The position numbers were made by a program, and so were the translations under genes. Under the pieces are notes generated by a model. That model was not told where the DNA came from. It was given only the letters and a program-made list of their open reading frames with translations, and ran no database searches. A DNA stretch of 8,291 bases from CAZWUZ01 sp964637655 [NCBI: uncultured bacterium] (GTDB lineage: Bacteria; DAOPZR01): positions 1 to 8,291 of the forward strand of contig CAZWUZ010000181.1 of the NCBI GenBank assembly GCA_964637655.1. Reading direction: 5' to 3'. Below, piece after piece: positions 1 through 6,374 of this stretch. How positions within the stretch are numbered: the stretch's first letter is position 1; each line of letters starts with the position of its first letter.

Positions 1-1
1 C

Positions 2-33
2 TTCCTCTCCCGCTATGAACAGCGGGCGAGGGG
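2..33. other. Imperfect hairpin at the left edge of the window
   Basis: An inverted repeat pairs 4-14 with 21-31 around the loop ATGAAC. The inner six pairs (CCCGCT/AGCGGG) are perfect. One T-C mismatch follows, then four more pairs (CCTC/GAGG) and two G-T wobbles. No T run follows on either strand, so it is not a textbook intrinsic terminator. It could end a gene lying left of the window, or be a leader structure for a gene leaving to the left: the - strand reads AGAGGAAG at the very edge, which resembles a Shine-Dalgarno. Neither can be decided here. Confidence 0.35.
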
Positions 34-101
34 ACAGACGGGCTGAATAGTTGCCTCCATTGTATCTTATACGGCGGCTGGAGCGCACGCGTTGCAGACA
101 G

Positions 102-130
102 TTGACGGCTTGGGAGCACCGTAGTACGAT
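102..130 (+). promoter_or_regulatory. Sigma-70-type promoter of the LamG repeat protein gene
   Basis: The -35 box TTGACG (102-107) matches the consensus at five of six positions. A 17-base spacer separates it from the -10 box TACGAT (125-130), which matches at four of six, including the essential first A and final T. Transcription would begin near 137, giving a leader of about 35 bases before the start at 172. The leader would open with a GC hairpin (137-142 with 152-157, GCGGGG/CCCCGC) directly upstream of the Shine-Dalgarno. The boxes are seen in the sequence; activity is inferred. Confidence 0.6.
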
Positions 131-171
131 ACCGATGCGGGGGCGAACCGGCCCCGCCAAAGGGGAACCCC

Positions 172-2643
172 ATGAAAAACTGCATCTGGCTGTTGCTGAC
201 GTTGCTGCTGGCGGGACCGGCAGCGGCAGCGCTCGTCCCGTATCCCGGGCACAACGGGCAGGGGGTCACTGACAATCTCGGTTTCCGCTGGGATATCCAT
301 CCCAACGGCATGCTGGCGGACGGGACGAACGACCTGTTTGACGGCGGCCTGCAGCTGCACGTCAACAATCAGCCGTTCCAGGGGCAGCAGTGGATGCTGG
401 ACGATGTGACCCGGGAAATAGTCTGCGGCCCGATGCCGCTGGGGAACGTGCAGGTGACACGGCGTATTCTGATCGACACGGAACACGGAGTGGGGCGCTG
501 GCTGGAGGTGTTTGAGAACCAGACGGCGCAGGCGGTGAGCGTGCAGGCAACAATCTATTCCGATCTGGGGGGCGGCTGCCAGGCAACGGAGCGCTACCAG
601 AATGGTCGCATCGGCTGGCTGACGGTTACCCAGCAGGCGCCGCGCCCGGTGATCGGCATGGCGATGTTCGACCCGTCACTGCGGCGCGAGGTGGAGATGG
701 CCGCGCAGCCGGGGACGGGCCAGCTCCAGATTTTCTACCGCAACATCAGCATCCCGGCGAACGGGATGGTGGTCATCTGCCATTTCCTCGTGCAGCGGCA
801 TGACGCGGCGGCGGCGCGCGAGGCGGTGGCGAAACTGCGCCTGGCGCAGCAACTGCGGACGATCGAGCCGCGGCTGCGGCGCGCGCTGTACAATTTCCGC
901 CGCAGCGGCGACGAGGAATCCGGCCTGCGGGTGGAACGGCGTCCCGGGACGGACCTGCTTACCACGGATGCGGACGAACTGCTCGGGACGCTGACGCTGT
1001 CGTCGGTGCGCGTGCCGACCGCGCTCGGAACCTTCACGGTGGCCGGCCGCGACATCATCGCCATCCAGCCGGCACCCGACGGGGAACAGGGGCTGGAAGT
1101 GGTGACGCATGAGGGGGAAGTGCTGCGGACAAAACCGGGGCAGACGTTGAGCGGCCGCGCGGCCGCGTGCCTGCTCGACAGCGGACTGCGTCTCAGCGTG
1201 CCGGTGGAACAGATCCGCACATTTGCCCGGCGCAGCGGCAGCACTGCGCCGGCACTGCGCACGCGCTATCCGCGCGTGGTGCTCACCTCGGGCGACCAGC
1301 TGGTTATCGACCCGCAGTTCCCGCGGGTAAAACTGCAGACGCCGTACGGGACACCGGAGGTGCCGCTGGCGCAGCTGGCGTCGGTGCAACTGCATGACGG
1401 GCGCAGTGAGCAGCCGTCGGTGTGTTTGCGTGACGGTTCGCGCTTCGAGGGCTTTCTGCAGGCCGACCGGCTGCCGGTGAAACTGCGGGGAGGACGACTG
1501 CGGCAGCTGCCGGTGGAAACGGTTGTGGCGCTGCAGTGCCGGGCGGAGAGCGAAGTGCCGCTGACGGAACCGTACGCGCTGATGGAAAACGGCGATGTGC
1601 TGCGCGGCCTGCCGGCGGATACGGGGCTGCGGGTGGCGACGACGTTCGGGCGGCTGACCGTGCCCGGGGCGCAGATCGCGACCATCACCGCGGTGCCTGA
1701 CGCGCCGCTGACGGTGGCGCTGGGGATGGTCGACGGGTCGCGGCTGCAGGCGCGGCTGACCGGTGACCTGCTGGCGTTCACGCTGACGGGCGGGCAGCGG
1801 CTGCTGCTGGCGCCCGGGCACCTGCGCGAAGCGCGCCTGCGCCCGGTCAACGTGCCCGAGGAACCCGTGGCAGAAGAAACGGAAGAGGAAGCGGAAGAAG
1901 CGGAAAACCCGCCGGTGGCAGTTGCGGCACCTGATACGACGGCCATGGCACGGGCATTGCAACTGTACGAACTGTTCGACAGCCGCGTCTACGGGGCGCG
2001 CCTGTCGCCCGAAGCGGAGTTTGTCAGCGAGCGTGGCGGCATGGTGCTGCGCATCCCGCGCGGCGAGCGGCTGACCTTTCGCGTCCCGTCGTCGTTCCTG
2101 AATGCGGCGACGGTGATGTGCCGGGTGCAGGTGGATACCGGATCGGGAAGAGTGATGTTCTGGCGTCACGACGCCGCGTACCCGAGCGCGTTCTATTATC
2201 CCGACCATGCGTACCGGCTGGGCATGCACTTCCTGGCGGGACAGCAGGACATCCACGCGGTGCTGGCATCGCGGATGGAACCGGGACGCTGGTACCACTT
2301 GACCCAGAGCTGGGGACCTGACGGGTTTCGTGCGTATGTCGACGGACGGCTGGCGTTTCAGGACGTGCGCCAGCGCACGGGGGTGACGCGCAACACGCAT
2401 CCGGCGGGGCGGGTGGTGCAACCGCGCCTGCATCTTGGCAGTGCTGAAGAGGCATCAGCGGAACTGGGCGGTGCGCTGTACGACGATTTTGCGGTTTTTT
2501 CACGGCAACTGAGCGATGCCGAAGTGGCACTGCTGGCGCACGAACCGCAGCAGTTGCGGCGTCTTGGCGAGGTGCGTGAAACGTGGCGACGGTCGGCGGC
2601 AGCGGTGACGGCTCCGCGTCCGGATACCGGGGGAAACCGGTAG
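172..2643 (+). CDS. Secreted LamG-domain protein with three paired beta repeats
   Basis: This 823-residue protein is probably exported. Residues 1-20 form a signal peptide: MKNC, a Leu-rich core, then GPAAAA, with likely cleavage near A19/A20. Residues 21-230 are a beta-rich domain of unknown function, with segments such as VTRRILID and an YRNISIPANG strand near 189-198. Residues 265-557 hold three copies of a two-part repeat. Part A (about 266-299, 369-407, 468-507) has a T.yG...VP...I core. Part B (about 307-352, 416-456, 514-556) carries DGSR or EGE and ends LP...I or a similar turn. An acidic Glu-rich linker spans 561-580. Residues 595-790 form a LamG/concanavalin-like fold with GRWYHL, DGFRAYVDGRL, LHLGS and DDFAVFSRQLSDAEVALL. 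LamG domains often bind glycans or proteins, so a surface or periplasmic binding role is likely but inferred. The start has AAAGGGG six bases upstream. No membrane anchor or sorting signal follows LamG. The gene converges on the PAS gene 18 bases downstream. Confidence 0.85.
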   Translation: MKNCIWLLLTLLLAGPAAAALVPYPGHNGQGVTDNLGFRWDIHPNGMLADGTNDLFDGGLQLHVNNQPFQGQQWMLDDVTREIVCGPMPLGNVQVTRRILIDTEHGVGRWLEVFENQTAQAVSVQATIYSDLGGGCQATERYQNGRIGWLTVTQQAPRPVIGMAMFDPSLRREVEMAAQPGTGQLQIFYRNISIPANGMVVICHFLVQRHDAAAAREAVAKLRLAQQLRTIEPRLRRALYNFRRSGDEESGLRVERRPGTDLLTTDADELLGTLTLSSVRVPTALGTFTVAGRDIIAIQPAPDGEQGLEVVTHEGEVLRTKPGQTLSGRAAACLLDSGLRLSVPVEQIRTFARRSGSTAPALRTRYPRVVLTSGDQLVIDPQFPRVKLQTPYGTPEVPLAQLASVQLHDGRSEQPSVCLRDGSRFEGFLQADRLPVKLRGGRLRQLPVETVVALQCRAESEVPLTEPYALMENGDVLRGLPADTGLRVATTFGRLTVPGAQIATITAVPDAPLTVALGMVDGSRLQARLTGDLLAFTLTGGQRLLLAPGHLREARLRPVNVPEEPVAEETEEEAEEAENPPVAVAAPDTTAMARALQLYELFDSRVYGARLSPEAEFVSERGGMVLRIPRGERLTFRVPSSFLNAATVMCRVQVDTGSGRVMFWRHDAAYPSAFYYPDHAYRLGMHFLAGQQDIHAVLASRMEPGRWYHLTQSWGPDGFRAYVDGRLAFQDVRQRTGVTRNTHPAGRVVQPRLHLGSAEEASAELGGALYDDFAVFSRQLSDAEVALLAHEPQQLRRLGEVRETWRRSAAAVTAPRPDTGGNR

Positions 2644-2654
2644 CGCCCGGTGCT

Positions 2655-2672
2655 CCGCCCGCTACGGGGCGG
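2655..2672. terminator. Possible shared hairpin between convergent genes
   Basis: CCGCCC (2655-2660) pairs with GGGCGG (2667-2672) across a six-base loop. An alternative register pairs GCCCGC with GCGGGC. It sits between the stop of the LamG gene (2641-2643) and overlaps the TAG stop of the opposing PAS gene (2662-2664), where a bidirectional terminator would be useful. Neither side has a T run, so intrinsic termination would be weak at best. Confidence 0.25.
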
Positions 2673-3501
2673 GCGATTCGCGGAAGATGCCGATATTGCA
2701 GGGGACACCGTCGAAGTCGGGGACGGGTGCGGTGCTGATATCGGCATACACGACGCTCCCGTCCCGGCGGCGGCAGGGGCAGCGGAACACCACCTTTTTT
2801 TCGCGGCGTGCCTGCGCCTCGAATGCTGCCACCACCTGCGGCAGTGTTTCGGGCGGGTGGATGTCGGCGACGGTGAGCTGCAGCATCTCGTCAGCGGTAT
2901 ACCCGAAGAGCGTGCAGACGGCGGGATTGGCGTAGACGAAACGTTTTTCCGCCAGCGTGGCGGCGAGAACACCGTCAGCGAGCCCGTCGAGCAGGTGGCG
3001 CAGGCGGTCGCCATGCAGGCGCAGCGTCTCCAGCAGCTGCTTTTCCGTGGTCTGATCATCCGTGATGACGACCACCTCGCGGTCCGGCAGGCGATAGATG
3101 TAATGTTCGTGCCATTTGACGATGCGGTTATCACGGTGGCGCACGCTGGCGCAGCGCCCGGGGGTGCCGGTGCGCCAGACGCGTTGCATGACGGCAAGCA
3201 GTTCGGCTGACCCGAGTTCGGGATAGTGGCGGGTGAAGCGCTCGCCAACCAGCTGCGCCGCCGGATGACCGTTGAGCTGCTCGCTGGCCGGATTGACGCT
3301 GCGGCAGATAAAGTCGATGCCGTCGTCGACGGCGGCAAAGAGGGCGACTCCACCCGGCATGTGTTTGACAAGTTCCTGGTAGCGCCGCTCGCTGGTGAGG
3401 GCCATTTTGAGCGCCTCGACCGGCGCTTTCGCGTCGCGCAACTCATGGTTTTCCGCCTGCAACCGGGCAATCTCCTGCTGCAGCAGGCGCACGTCATCCA
3501 T
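2662..3501 (-). CDS. Coiled-coil protein with two PAS domains and no output domain
   Basis: A soluble 279-residue sensor protein. Residues 1-37 are charged and helical (LLQQEIARLQAENHELRD) and probably form a dimerising coiled coil. A first PAS domain covers about 38-155: it starts YQELVKHMPGGVALF, has NPASEQLNGHPAAQLVG in its core, and ends ITDDQTTEKQ. A short helix leads into a second PAS domain at about 165-275, with LLDGLADGVL, NPAVCTLFGYTADEML and a final strand VPCNIGIFRE. No kinase, GGDEF, EAL, HTH or receiver domain follows, so it must signal through a partner. The start at 3501 is chosen because AAGGAAG lies seven bases upstream; the longer reading frame adds 22 residues of low-complexity, unconserved-looking sequence. 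That Shine-Dalgarno overlaps the TAA stop of the upstream GAF-GGDEF gene, which implies translational coupling and a shared transcript. The ligand is unknown: no haem or flavin residue pattern was recognised. Confidence 0.85.
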   Translation of the reverse strand: MDDVRLLQQEIARLQAENHELRDAKAPVEALKMALTSERRYQELVKHMPGGVALFAAVDDGIDFICRSVNPASEQLNGHPAAQLVGERFTRHYPELGSAELLAVMQRVWRTGTPGRCASVRHRDNRIVKWHEHYIYRLPDREVVVITDDQTTEKQLLETLRLHGDRLRHLLDGLADGVLAATLAEKRFVYANPAVCTLFGYTADEMLQLTVADIHPPETLPQVVAAFEAQARREKKVVFRCPCRRRDGSVVYADISTAPVPDFDGVPCNIGIFRESPAP

Positions 3502-3511
3502 GGGCACTTCC

Positions 3512-4495
3512 TTACGCGTGGTAGCGGAACTGCCCCTTGCCCGCGCGCCTGGCGGCGGCGAGGGCAATCTGGCAGTTCTGCAGAAAATCAGTGAACGGCA
3601 CCCCGTGCTGGCGCACGGTCAGCCCGATGCTGGCGCTGGTGCCGACCTTGCGCCCGGTGTAGGTTCCGCGTTTGAGCCGGTCGCGAAAGCGGCGGAAAAC
3701 GATTTCCGCCCCCTTGCGGTCGGTGTTGGGCAGGTAGATGATGAACTCGTCTACCCCGAAATGGGCAATGACATCCACCCCGCGCGTGCAGCGGCGCAAC
3801 TCCTCGATGACCTCGCGGCAGAGCTGCAGCCCGCCCGCCTGCCCGTCAGCGCGCAGCACCTCCTTGTAATTATCGATGTCGATGAGGGCCAGCGCCATCG
3901 GCTGCTGGTAGCGCAGCGTCTTGTCAAATTCCGCGCGCAGCAGGTGCTGGAAATGGTCGTAGTAGAGCAGGCCGGTGTCGCTGTTGACCTGGCGCAGTTC
4001 GTCGAGCAGGGTGCGGTTGCGCTCTTTCTCGAGCGCCAGCGCCGCCAGGTCGGCCAGCGCGCGCAGGAAATCACGCGTGTCGTCGTCGAGCATTCCCTCG
4101 TCCGGGAAATAGGCGGCGACCAGGCCGAAGGCGCGCCCGGCGGTGGCGATGCGGGCGAGGAATACTTCCCCGTACGACCCGGCCAGCAGCAGTTCTTTGT
4201 AGCCGGCGGGATCGCTGGTGCGGCTGACGGTCAGGCAGTTTTCCTCGAAGAAGACGCGGGCGATGGCGCCGCTGCCGATGCCGCGGGTGAACGCGCGGCG
4301 CGCGGTTTCGGGCACATCGACCTGGCTGATGATGCGCAGCGTGTCAGTGGTGCGGTCCTTGACCGCGATAAAGGCACGCTCCGCTCCGATCGCCTTGCGC
4401 ATGGCGTAGAGGACGGCATGCAGGGCGTCACGGGCATTCTCCTGGATGGCAACCTTGTTGATGGCGGTGCAGAGCAGGTGGTGACAGGTATGCAT
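3512..4495 (-). CDS. GAF domain plus degenerate GGDEF domain, probable c-di-GMP reader
   Basis: A soluble 327-residue protein. Residues 15-157 are a GAF domain (RKAIGAERAFIAVKD, IGSGAIARVFFEE, FGLVAAYFPDEG), followed by a short linker helix and a GGDEF domain at about 170-327. GGDEF features kept: D206 in the DIDNYK metal motif, D249 in the signature, the late SIGL strand at 289-292, and RGVD at 238-241, which is correctly spaced for the allosteric I-site. Features lost: the signature reads GVDEF, not GGDEF; the guanine-contacting Asn and Asp of the family fall on L214 and L223; the usual GH is GQ. It is therefore probably not a diguanylate cyclase but may bind c-di-GMP at the I-site. The GAF plus degenerate GGDEF arrangement parallels PelD of Pseudomonas, though PelD's membrane helices are absent. 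The ATG at 4495 is chosen because AAGGGGG lies five bases upstream; an upstream GTG at 4534 falls inside the promoter. It is the first gene of an operon with the PAS protein. Confidence 0.85.
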   Translation of the reverse strand: MHTCHHLLCTAINKVAIQENARDALHAVLYAMRKAIGAERAFIAVKDRTTDTLRIISQVDVPETARRAFTRGIGSGAIARVFFEENCLTVSRTSDPAGYKELLLAGSYGEVFLARIATAGRAFGLVAAYFPDEGMLDDDTRDFLRALADLAALALEKERNRTLLDELRQVNSDTGLLYYDHFQHLLRAEFDKTLRYQQPMALALIDIDNYKEVLRADGQAGGLQLCREVIEELRRCTRGVDVIAHFGVDEFIIYLPNTDRKGAEIVFRRFRDRLKRGTYTGRKVGTSASIGLTVRQHGVPFTDFLQNCQIALAAARRAGKGQFRYHA

Positions 4496-4524
4496 GATGG
4501 CCCCCTTGCGGACTGCCTGCAACA

Positions 4525-4533
4525 AGTATAGCA
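4525..4533 (-). promoter_or_regulatory. Extended -10 promoter of the GAF-GGDEF/PAS operon
   Basis: On the - strand the sequence reads TGCTATACT: a TATACT -10 hexamer (4525-4530) preceded by the TGn extension. No good -35 box lies 16-18 bases upstream, which fits an extended -10 promoter. Transcription would start near 4518, about 23 bases before the ATG at 4495, and this supports that start over the upstream GTG. Confidence 0.5.
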
Positions 4534-4555
4534 CATTCCGGCAGCGGCAGGGGCG

Positions 4556-4587
4556 AAAATCTGCGTTCCTGCAGCCGCCCCGGGCGG
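4556..4587 (-). terminator. Possible weak terminator after the small membrane protein gene
   Basis: Reading the - strand, a five-pair GC hairpin (CCGCC/GGCGG, 4575-4587) is followed by a small CTGC/GCAG hairpin (4561-4574) and then ATTTT. This lies between the end of the 81-residue gene and the promoter of the GAF-GGDEF operon, where a terminator would be expected. The stems and the T run are short, so the call is tentative. Confidence 0.25.
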
Positions 4588-4629
4588 ATGCTGACTTCTT
4601 GTGCCGGAGCTGTGTGCCGCGTCTGACGG

Positions 4630-4875
4630 TCAGGCGGCATGCCGCCGTTCAGCGCGCATTCTCCGGTCAGGGCCCAGCGTGCCCGGGAGCGCTTCGTCAT
4701 GGTGCCGCCGGTCGCGCAGGCGCAGCTGCGGGAGCAGGATGGCGATGACCAGCCCGGCAAACAGGCCGACGGTCTGCAGCCGCCCGAAGGCGACCCCGTC
4801 ACCCAGTCCGCAAAGATCAGCAACGGCACAGATGAGGGAACCGATGAGGGCAAGGGCGATCAGCGTTGTGCGCAT
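4630..4875 (-). CDS. Small protein with two predicted membrane segments, function unknown
   Basis: I do not recognise this 81-residue protein. Residues 4-24 (LIALALIGSLICAVADL) and 33-51 (QTVGLFAGLVIAILLPQL) are hydrophobic and likely to cross the membrane, joined by a short Gly-rich turn (GLGDGVAFGR). Residues 52-81 are rich in Arg and His (RLRDRRHHDE, RRMRAERRH). By the positive-inside rule both ends should lie in the cytoplasm. The first segment could instead be a signal peptide, with the second as a single anchor. Support for a real gene is good despite its size: GGAGGTG lies seven bases before the ATG, and a TTGACT/TATACT promoter sits 25-60 bases upstream. It is transcribed away from gltA and in the same direction as the GAF-GGDEF operon, but the 134-base gap and that operon's own promoter suggest a separate unit. 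No signature links it to a toxin, holin or transporter family. Confidence 0.7.
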   Translation of the reverse strand: MRTTLIALALIGSLICAVADLCGLGDGVAFGRLQTVGLFAGLVIAILLPQLRLRDRRHHDEALPGTLGPDRRMRAERRHAA

Positions 4876-4907
4876 CGCGGCACCTCCGGTCGAATATGGC
4901 TACCTCA

Positions 4908-4935
4908 AGTATACCGCTGTTTGCGGCAAAGTCAA
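4908..4935 (-). promoter_or_regulatory. Near-consensus promoter of the small membrane protein gene
   Basis: On the - strand the -35 box is TTGACT (4930-4935), the spacer 16 bases and the -10 box TATACT (4908-4913), each matching the sigma-70 consensus at five of six positions. Transcription would start near 4901, about 25 bases before the ATG. The spacer holds an 11-base inverted repeat (on the + strand TTTGC-G-GCAAA, 4920-4930) that could be an operator half-site pair. It is short enough to be chance. Confidence 0.65.
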
Positions 4936-5009
4936 CGGGTAGCAGCGCGGCGGCACGGAATGATACGTTTTACACCAATGAGACGTTGGCTGTGGTAGCG
5001 TCGGACGGA

Positions 5010-5038
5010 TTGACGGCAGCAGCAGAAGGTGGTACTAT
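5010..5038 (+). promoter_or_regulatory. Sigma-70-type promoter of gltA
   Basis: TTGACG (5010-5015), a 17-base spacer and TACTAT (5033-5038) form a good promoter. Transcription would start near 5045, leaving a leader of about 24 bases that contains the GGAGG ribosome site (5058-5062). About 74 bases separate this promoter from the divergent one of the small membrane protein gene. A modest CCAA/TTGG dyad (4976-4989) lies in that gap and could bind a regulator. Confidence 0.6.
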
Positions 5039-5068
5039 GCGCGCCTTATCACGTAATGGAGGCAGGAC

Positions 5069-6364
5069 ATGGAGAAAAAGGCCACCCTGACGTACGAGGG
5101 CAAGACCTGGGAGTTCCCGGTCATCGAGGGCTCGGAAGGCGAGCGCGGCATCGATATCGGCGACCTGCGCGCCCGTACGGGGATGATTACCCTCGACCCG
5201 TCGCTGGGCAATACCGGGGCATGCACAAGCAATATCACCTTTATCGATGGCGAGAAGGGGATCCTGCGCTACCGCGGCATCCCGGTGGAGGATTTCGCCG
5301 CCATCGAACACCCGAACTTCATCGAGGTCGCCTGGTTGCTCATTTTCGGGCGGCTGCCGCGCCCGGCGGAACTCGAGGCGTTCAGCCACAAACTGTCATC
5401 CAATGCGCTGCTGCACGAATCGTTCCATTACCACTTCGAGGGGTTCCCGTCCGACGCGCCGCCGATGGCGATGCTCTCGGCGATGATCAATTCGCTCTCC
5501 TGTTTCCATTATCACATCCTGACGCAGCGGGATGACGACGCGTTCGAGGAGGCGGTGGCGCGGGTCATCAGCAAGGTGCGTACCATCGCGGCGTTCTCCT
5601 ACCGCATGGTCATGGGCCTGCCGATGATGTACCCGGACCCGCAACTGCGCTACGCGGCCAACTTCCTGCACATGATGTTCTCGATGCCCTACGACCGTTA
5701 TGAAGTCGACCCGGTGATCGAGGACGCGCTCAACCTCATCCTCATTCTGCACGCCGACCATGAGCAGAACTGCAGCACCACGGCGGTGCGGGTGGCGGGC
5801 TCGAGCATGGCCAACCTCTACACCTCGCTGGCGGCGGGGATCAGCGCGTTGTGGGGCTCGCGCCACGGCGGGGCGAATGTCGCGGTCATCGAGATGCTCG
5901 AAAAGATCCGCGCGGGCGGGCTCGCCCCGAAGGAGTGCCTGGCGAAAGCGAAGGACAAAAACAGCGATTTCCGGCTGATGGGCTTCGGCCACCGCATCTA
6001 CAAGAATTTCGATCCGCGCGCGCGCATCCTCAAGGGAGCGTGTGACCGGGTGCTCGGCAAACTCGGGGTCAAGGATCCGCTGCTCGACATCGCGCGCGAG
6101 CTCGAAACGCTGGCGCTGGCGGACGACTATTTTATCGAGCGGAAACTCTACCCCAACGTCGATTTCTACAGCGGCATCATCCTGCGGGCGATGGGCATCC
6201 CGACCAACATGTTTACCGTGATGTTCGCCATCGGGCGCCTGCCGGGGTGGATCGCGCAGTGGAAGGAACAGCACGACGCGCCGAACAACCGCATCTGCCG
6301 CCCGCGGCAGATCTACACCGGGCCGACGCTGACCCACTACGTGCCGCGCGATCAGCGCGGCTGA
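5069..6364 (+). CDS. gltA: Citrate synthase, type I
   Basis: This cytoplasmic enzyme condenses oxaloacetate with acetyl-CoA to citrate, the entry step of the TCA cycle. The 431-residue length is normal for the GltA family found in many bacteria. The N-terminal small beta domain characteristic of the long bacterial form is present (LTYEGKTWEFPVIEGSEG, residues 7-24), as is LDPSLGNTGACTSNITFIDG to residue 61. The oxaloacetate-binding HADHEQN stands at 228-234. The catalytic residues of the E. coli enzyme (H264, H305, D362) correspond to H266 in LWGSRHGGAN, H308 in MGFGHRIYKNFDPRA and D365 in NVDFYSGI. The substrate arginine of FAIGR is R390 and the C-terminal RPRQIYTG is intact. The long form is usually hexameric and often NADH-inhibited; the allosteric residues were not checked. 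The ATG at 5069 has GGAGG six bases upstream. A GT87 gene follows ten bases after the stop, probably on the same transcript. No other TCA-cycle gene is in view. Confidence 0.97.
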   Translation: MEKKATLTYEGKTWEFPVIEGSEGERGIDIGDLRARTGMITLDPSLGNTGACTSNITFIDGEKGILRYRGIPVEDFAAIEHPNFIEVAWLLIFGRLPRPAELEAFSHKLSSNALLHESFHYHFEGFPSDAPPMAMLSAMINSLSCFHYHILTQRDDDAFEEAVARVISKVRTIAAFSYRMVMGLPMMYPDPQLRYAANFLHMMFSMPYDRYEVDPVIEDALNLILILHADHEQNCSTTAVRVAGSSMANLYTSLAAGISALWGSRHGGANVAVIEMLEKIRAGGLAPKECLAKAKDKNSDFRLMGFGHRIYKNFDPRARILKGACDRVLGKLGVKDPLLDIARELETLALADDYFIERKLYPNVDFYSGIILRAMGIPTNMFTVMFAIGRLPGWIAQWKEQHDAPNNRICRPRQIYTGPTLTHYVPRDQRG

Positions 6365-6374
6365 CCGCGCCGCG

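Noticed and set aside
51-72. TTGCCT followed by the AT-rich stretch TATCTTATAC as an alternative promoter
   Set aside because: The spacing between any -35-like and -10-like hexamers here is wrong, and a much better pair lies at 102-130.
1151-1166. Two GCGGCCGC octamers back to back
   Set aside because: They form a 16-base palindrome but sit inside repeat-coding sequence specifying SGRAAA. In GC-rich DNA this is readily explained by codon choice.
676-2433. Long open frame of 585 codons on the - strand, antisense to the LamG gene
   Set aside because: The predicted protein is dominated by Arg, His, Gln and Pro with no domain pattern, and the opposite strand has a clear signal peptide, repeats and LamG. 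Long antisense frames are expected at this GC content.
3395-4531. Open frame of 378 codons on the + strand, opposite the GAF-GGDEF gene
   Set aside because: It has no recognisable domain or ribosome site at its start, while the - strand gives well-formed GAF and GGDEF domains with a promoter.
4936-5068. Possible tRNA or small RNA in the gltA upstream gap
   Set aside because: No cloverleaf, no T-loop consensus and no terminator were seen. The promoter and ribosome site account for most of the gap.
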